Origin: Candidatus Zixiibacteriota bacterium
Lineage (GTDB): Bacteria > Zixibacteria > MSB-5A5 > GN15 > FEB-12
DNA length: 10,505 nucleotides
Direction of reading: 5' to 3'
Assembly (NCBI GenBank): GCA_003641405.1
Contig: QNAF01000068.1
Coordinates: 1 to 10,505, forward strand
A program made the translations under genes and the position numbers. Each line of letters begins with the position of its first letter. Position 1 is the stretch's first letter. Under the pieces are notes generated by a model. The model did no database searches. It was not told the origin of the DNA and worked only from the letters and a program-made list of their open reading frames with translations. Of this stretch, positions 7,736 through 10,505 are shown in pieces.

Positions 7736-7764
7736 AATATAACCCCCAATCACTGCTTTGGCAA
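7736..7764 (-). promoter_or_regulatory. greA promoter, predicted leaderless
   Basis: On the minus strand, TTGCCA (7759-7764) is followed by a 17-bp spacer and TATATT (7736-7741), each matching the sigma-70 consensus at 5 of 6 positions. The -10 box ends 7 nt before the greA ATG, so the expected transcription start falls at or next to the start codon. Confidence 0.65.
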
Positions 7765-8103
7765 CGGTTTCACCGAGCGGCCCGTCTGTTAGGATTTGTT
7801 GAAAAAGTTCTCTCCCTGAGTTGAGTCAGGTCCTTTCCCGCCGAAGGCGGGATGAGACCTGACTCTGTTCTGTTACATGATGTAACTTGACAGGTTCGTG
7901 TCCGGCAGATGTCCAGAGGCTGTCCCAAAAGTACACTAGGCAGGATCAACACCTCCGCGCTGTTTATCGCTATGCTTCTCATAGTGCAGGAGTGATGCAA
8001 ATGGCCGTGCGACACAAAAACGCTCCCAGATAACTATCGAGTAAGTGTTTTTATACAAAACGAACCCATTTGGCTATAACCAATAGGCGCCGATTGTCAG
8101 ACC
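7765..8103. other. Intergenic region between greA and the GNAT gene
   Basis: Apart from the hairpin element at 7823-7865 I see no gene. The minus-strand open frame 7770-8015 is Ser/Thr/Arg-rich, crosses the hairpin and has no ribosome binding site or family resemblance. TTGTTGAAAAAG (7798-7809) matches 11 of 12 bases of the reverse complement of 107-118, near the left end of the window, possibly a fragment of a dispersed repeat. Confidence 0.4.
7823..7865. repeat. Interrupted hairpin element
   Basis: The outer arms GAGTCAGGTC (7823-7832) and GACCTGACTC (7856-7865) are a perfect 10-bp inverted repeat. After a 4-by-4 internal loop, an inner 6-bp stem CCCGCC/GGCGGG (7837-7842 and 7846-7851) closes on a GAA loop. 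No T-tract follows on either strand, so a standard terminator is unlikely. The compact, palindromic, intergenic form resembles dispersed REP/MITE-like repeats, but only one copy is in this window. Confidence 0.7.
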
Positions 8104-8132
8104 TTGATTTCAACCAATCCGGGAATTACTAT
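8104..8132 (+). promoter_or_regulatory. Candidate leaderless promoter for the GNAT gene
   Basis: TTGATT (8104-8109), a 17-bp spacer and TACTAT (8127-8132) each match the sigma-70 consensus at 4 of 6 positions. The -10 ends 6 nt before the ATG at 8139, the same geometry as in front of greA. Confidence 0.4.
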
Positions 8133-8138
8133 GTGTCT

Positions 8139-8732
8139 ATGTCGAAGGAACCTTCACCGCCAGCATTGACTGCACGTGAACTAACAACCACTGACTGGCC
8201 ACACATCAAGAAACTCTTCGGTGACAAGGGCGCTTGCGGTGGCTGCTGGTGCATGCACTGGCGGATTCCCCGGGGCGGCAAGATGTGGGAAACTGCTAAA
8301 GGCGCACCCAATCGTAAGGCATTTCATCGGCTGGTGAAAACGGGTAAGGCGTGCGGCATTCTCGCGTTCGACGGCGATGAGCCGGTGGGTTGGTGTTCAT
8401 TCGGCCTTCGGTCCGATTTCCCGCGTACCGAGACGATCAAAGCTTACAGGCGAGCGGATATCGACGGGGTGTGGAGCATCAACTGCTTCTACCTGGCCAA
8501 AGAACACCGGGCAAGAGGACTGGGGAGCCTGATGGCCGAAGCTGCTGTCAAAGCCATACGCAAAAGGGGCGGAGGTATGATCGAAGCCTACCCTGTAACA
8601 TTGACGAAAGACGGTAAGAAACTGCCGGCGGCGTTTTCGTTCACGGGCCCGGAGATCGTATTCCAACGACTCGGCTTCAAAGAGATTCAAAGGCTCTCAC
8701 CAAGTCGACCGCTCTACAGGTTGAAACTGTAA
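8139..8732 (+). CDS. GNAT-family N-acetyltransferase with Cys-rich N-terminal motif
   Basis: A predicted acetyl-CoA-dependent N-acetyltransferase of 197 aa. The acetyl-CoA pyrophosphate-binding motif is 'HRARGLGSLM' (123-132; R-x-x-G-x-G), preceded by the beta-strand 'SINCFYLA' and followed by the helix 'AEAAVKAIRKRG'. Near the N-terminus is 'GACGGCWCMHWR' (31-42), with three cysteines and a His. This motif recurs in a subgroup of uncharacterised GNAT proteins, as far as I recall. The C-terminal 'FQRLGFKEIQR' is the usual last GNAT strand region. The frame is open back to TTG 8070, but no ribosome binding site is found there; ATG 8139 fits the putative leaderless promoter. It converges on the DinB gene with 15 nt between stops. 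The acetyl acceptor is unknown. Confidence 0.83.
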   Translation: MSKEPSPPALTARELTTTDWPHIKKLFGDKGACGGCWCMHWRIPRGGKMWETAKGAPNRKAFHRLVKTGKACGILAFDGDEPVGWCSFGLRSDFPRTETIKAYRRADIDGVWSINCFYLAKEHRARGLGSLMAEAAVKAIRKRGGGMIEAYPVTLTKDGKKLPAAFSFTGPEIVFQRLGFKEIQRLSPSRPLYRLKL

Positions 8733-8747
8733 CGTGGGCTCTGTCAG

Positions 8748-9230
8748 CTATCCGAACAACTGCGTGTCGCCGTAGAGGCGACCCAAGTAGGCAAGCTGTC
8801 CGATGTGAGTGCTTTCATGCCAGGCGAGAAACGACACGATACCACCAACCGTGTTCTCTACGTAGGGAACTTCAAACGGAGGCTTGGCTGAGAGTTCTTC
8901 GGTGGTAGCTTCCTCAAGTCTCTTCATAAGCTTGGGGGTGATGTCGTTCCATGCTTTCTTGATTTCGTCGAGGCTGGGATAGGCTGAGTTGTCTGTTACC
9001 TTGGCTCCCCGATCGTACAGATTACCAAACGCGAATTCGTCCTTCAACCCCACCACGTTGGCTACCAGATACCGACTGGCCACCATGTGCCCGGCCACAA
9101 AATTGACGGTGTTGCCTTTGTCCATGGGGCGGTGGAAGGTGTCGTCGGCAGGGATGTTGTCGAGTGCCTGCTCAAAAGATGCGGTGTTGATCCTGTAGCT
9201 ATCTACAGCGGCTGAGATAGTGGCATTCAT
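8748..9230 (-). CDS. DinB-superfamily putative metal-dependent protein
   Basis: A 160-residue four-helix-bundle protein of the DinB/YfiT-like superfamily. This group includes bacillithiol or mycothiol S-transferases and many uncharacterised metal-binding proteins. The three histidines expected to bind a divalent metal are visible: His48 in 'NFVAGHMVASRY', and His138 and His142 in 'AWHESTHIGQLAYL'. The last stretch is a typical DinB C-terminal helix. Start ATG 9230 is well supported by AAAGGAG about 7 nt upstream; the longer frame to 9368 overlaps the HicA-like gene and is not real. It begins 14 nt after the HicA-like stop, so it is probably the last gene of that operon. A link to bacillithiol (BshB1 lies about 2 kb away) is possible but not shown. 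Confidence 0.85.
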   Translation of the reverse strand: MNATISAAVDSYRINTASFEQALDNIPADDTFHRPMDKGNTVNFVAGHMVASRYLVANVVGLKDEFAFGNLYDRGAKVTDNSAYPSLDEIKKAWNDITPKLMKRLEEATTEELSAKPPFEVPYVENTVGGIVSFLAWHESTHIGQLAYLGRLYGDTQLFG

Positions 9231-9244
9231 TGCGAACTCCTTTG

Positions 9245-9544
9245 TCACGAAATCTCTCCCTCTTTTCTCAGAATCTCCAAATACTGCTCGTGCTTCATGG
9301 GACAGGTCAGAAGATCGTGGACTTCCTGATTTTTCTGTAGACGAAGCATGATTTTCATGCGTTTCCACAACGATTCAGGGTACGTCTTGTAGCTACTGCC
9401 ACGCGATATCTTCGCCATGATGTGTTTGTATTCCTTGTCGTTGTAACAGAAAACAAACCATTCATGGTCACTTCCACTCTTAGTTTGAACGAAGCCTTTT
9501 GCCTTCAGGGATTTGGCTATCTTGCGGCGGGGAATATCAGCCAT
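9245..9544 (-). CDS. HicA-like toxin with C-terminal extension
   Basis: A 99-aa basic protein. The N-terminus 'MADIPRRKIAKSLKAKGFVQTKSGSDHEWFVF' follows the HicA pattern of a helix, 'L...GF', then a strand carrying the catalytic His (here His27 in SDHEWF). HicA toxins are dsRBD-fold mRNA ribonucleases. The usual HicA ends after about 60-80 residues. Here 'KISRGSSYKTYPESLWKRMKIMLRL' is followed by 'HDLLTCPMKHEQYLEILRKEG' (about 76-96), an extension I recall from an uncharacterised archaeal/bacterial HicA-like group. The ATG overlaps the upstream HicB-like stop by 8 nt (GATGGCTGA), with a weak AGGA 4 nt before it, so translation is probably coupled. The longer frame to 9721 is antisense-like and rejected. 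Toxicity is inference. Confidence 0.68.
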   Translation of the reverse strand: MADIPRRKIAKSLKAKGFVQTKSGSDHEWFVFCYNDKEYKHIMAKISRGSSYKTYPESLWKRMKIMLRLQKNQEVHDLLTCPMKHEQYLEILRKEGEIS

Positions 9545-10034
9545 CAGTCCTGAGCGTACCGAAAGCCGCCAGTGTTTTCTTGAACTCGCGTGTGCTGGGC
9601 GGCAAGTCTTTATCTTTACTGCTGGTAATCTCTGCAAAGAACTCCACAAAGAACTCTGAGAAATCGTCAAATGCCTGTTCCCGCGACTTCCCTGACCCAT
9701 ACAATCCGAACCGACTATCACTCGCTATGAAAAGACCATCCTCGAATGAAATGCGAAGCTGCAGAGACAATCCTCTGTCGAACTCAACAACGCGGCCACC
9801 ATGGCTAACTCTCGGAAGATGGTGGGTCTCGGGCATCGTTGCCGCAGGCGGCGTCATCGGCACACCGATAGGTGCATACCAAACCGGTGATACGCTCTGT
9901 GTCGTGGATGTTACTGGATAATGGATTCCAGGACACGCCGCTCTTGCCTCTGACTTCCGGTCAAATCGAACTGAGTCGGTCCAGAGACTTTCTCTTCTGT
10001 CGCCGAAACGACCCATGTCAGTCACTGCTGGCAT
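9537..10034 (-). CDS. HicB-like antitoxin candidate
   Basis: A 165-aa protein. Residues about 88-133 read 'LQLRISFEDGLFIASDSRFGLYGSGKSREQAFDDFSEFFVEFFAEI', following the HicB fold pattern: strand, 'DG.f.A', strand, 'GlyGsGkT.eEAl..f.e.l'. HicB proteins bind and inhibit HicA and repress their own promoter, usually through a separate RHH or HTH domain. None is evident here; the C-terminal 30 residues are short and polar. Residues 1-70 match nothing I know and have a Pro/Thr-rich stretch (GVPMTPPAATMPE). The gene could start later, at ATG 9857 or 9836, but those have no ribosome binding site. AGGAG at 10039-10043 sits 4 nt from ATG 10034 (ATG 10037 is too close), and ATG 10016 directly follows the upstream stop. 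It overlaps the upstream gene by 17 nt. Confidence 0.62.
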   Translation of the reverse strand: MPAVTDMGRFGDRRESLWTDSVRFDRKSEARAACPGIHYPVTSTTQSVSPVWYAPIGVPMTPPAATMPETHHLPRVSHGGRVVEFDRGLSLQLRISFEDGLFIASDSRFGLYGSGKSREQAFDDFSEFFVEFFAEITSSKDKDLPPSTREFKKTLAAFGTLRTDG

Positions 10035-10317
10035 CATTCTCCTGAGACGACTCCAGTTGCTGAATCAAATCACTGTATTTCTGCAATTGTTCACCGAGTA
10101 TCTGGTAAAGCGAGGCACTTGTGGCAAACGGCAGTATCACTTCGTAGGTAAGGGTCACTTCCTTTCTATAGGGGTGGCTCTGTCCAAACGAGAACAGTAT
10201 CCCGTGAGATCCCGGGGCCAGCTTTACGAAGTCAGAAAACTCAATTGGAGGTGTGTCCCCGTCGGCATATACTAGCTTCGGTAACTTGTCATCATGAGTT
10301 GTTTTCTTTTTCGGCAT
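10018..10317 (-). CDS. DUF3467-like small protein, first gene of TA-like operon
   Basis: A 99-aa protein. Residues about 26-85 read 'EFSDFVKLAPGSHGILFSFGQSHPYRKEVTLTYEVILPFATSASLYQILGEQLQKYSDLI'. This resembles DUF3467 proteins (PF11950), whose pattern is 'fan.v.v..s..ef.lDFgq......v.v..riims...ak.l...L...i.kYe'. The function of that family is unknown. The N-terminus is lysine-rich (MPKKKTTHDDKLPK) and the C-terminus acidic/polar. The start is secure: GAGGAGG lies 8 nt before the ATG, and a promoter is just upstream. Its 3' end overlaps the HicB-like gene, so it appears to be an integral member of the operon. The domain assignment is by eye and needs a profile search. Confidence 0.68.
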   Translation of the reverse strand: MPKKKTTHDDKLPKLVYADGDTPPIEFSDFVKLAPGSHGILFSFGQSHPYRKEVTLTYEVILPFATSASLYQILGEQLQKYSDLIQQLESSQENDASSD

Positions 10318-10335
10318 TGATCCAACCTCCTCATC

Positions 10336-10350
10336 AAGGTAAGTGACCTT
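10336..10350. promoter_or_regulatory. Inverted repeat, possible operator of the TA-like operon
   Basis: AAGGT (10336-10340) and ACCTT (10346-10350) form a 5-bp perfect inverted repeat with a 5-bp spacer. It lies between the -10 box and the ribosome binding site of the DUF3467-like gene, around the expected transcription start. That is a typical place for TA autorepression. The arms are short, so chance is possible. Confidence 0.35.
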
Positions 10351-10352
10351 AC

Positions 10353-10381
10353 AGTATAGGTTCTGTCGGTACCTCGCGCAA
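10353..10381 (-). promoter_or_regulatory. Sigma-70-type promoter of the DUF3467/HicB/HicA-like operon
   Basis: On the minus strand, TTGCGC (10376-10381; 4 of 6 consensus bases) is followed by a 17-bp spacer and TATACT (10353-10358; 5 of 6). The expected transcription start is about 30 nt before the ATG at 10317, leaving room for the strong ribosome binding site. Confidence 0.6.
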
Positions 10382-10505
10382 GCCCCATAGGCGCTAACTT
10401 TAGGTTGGGTGTGGTCTCAGATTAGGACAGTATGCGCGCTTGCGTTTTCTTGGTGTATCGCACAAGTGTCGTCCGAGACTCGCCACCCCAGCCATGATAG
10501 TTGCG
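10382..10505. other. Right-end flank, no gene seen
   Basis: No open frame with coding character, ribosome binding site or repeat was recognised between the operon promoter and the window end. Confidence 0.4.

Noticed and set aside
9231..9368. N-terminal extension of the DinB-family frame
   Set aside because: It overlaps the HicA-like gene in another frame, and a strong ribosome binding site marks ATG 9230 as the true start.
9499..9921. Plus-strand open frame of 140 codons opposite the HicB/HicA-like genes
   Set aside because: No ribosome binding site or family resemblance; the minus-strand genes have overlaps, ribosome binding sites and domain patterns that explain the region.
1..10505. CRISPR array, tRNA, rRNA, insertion sequence or phage attachment site
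   Set aside because: No regularly spaced repeats, cloverleaf-like segments, transposase motifs or paired terminal repeats were seen on reading both strands.

Overview
The window looks like a chromosomal segment from a Gram-negative, diderm bacterium. Evidence for an outer membrane is an OmpP1/FadL-type beta-barrel, a Wza-like SLBB polysaccharide-export protein and a lipobox-bearing lipoprotein. Base composition looks balanced (about half G+C by eye). The mix of a BshB1-like (bacillithiol-type) deacetylase, FadL/OmpP1 and a very long multi-SLBB exporter suggests the FCB group or a nearby uncultured phylum such as Zixibacteria. That is inference, because no rRNA or other phylogenetic marker is present. 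No tRNA, rRNA, CRISPR array or intact transposon was seen.

Left part (1-6110): a long minus-strand gene encodes a periplasmic/outer-membrane SLBB exporter. It is divergent, across about 600 bp of apparently non-coding DNA, from a plus-strand pair: a FadL/OmpP1 barrel and an esterase-D-like lipoprotein. The stop codon of the barrel gene overlaps the ribosome binding site of the lipoprotein gene. The pair ends in a clear intrinsic terminator. The lipoprotein keeps the esterase fold signature but has glycine where the catalytic serine should be.

Middle part (6111-8140): a BshB1/PIG-L-type deacetylase is followed by a small Cys4 zinc-binding protein with an acidic tail, which converges on greA. 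greA has a near-consensus promoter whose -10 box ends 7 nt before the ATG, so it probably makes a leaderless mRNA. Between greA and the next gene is a strong 43-nt interrupted hairpin.

Right part (8139-10505): a GNAT acetyltransferase, also with a possible leaderless promoter, converges on a tight minus-strand operon. The operon order is DUF3467-like protein, HicB-like protein, HicA-like protein, DinB-family protein. The first three genes overlap each other and the fourth follows after 14 nt. A sigma-70-type promoter and a small inverted repeat precede the first gene. This looks like a toxin-antitoxin locus with an additional DUF3467-like component and is the best candidate in the window for an undescribed system.
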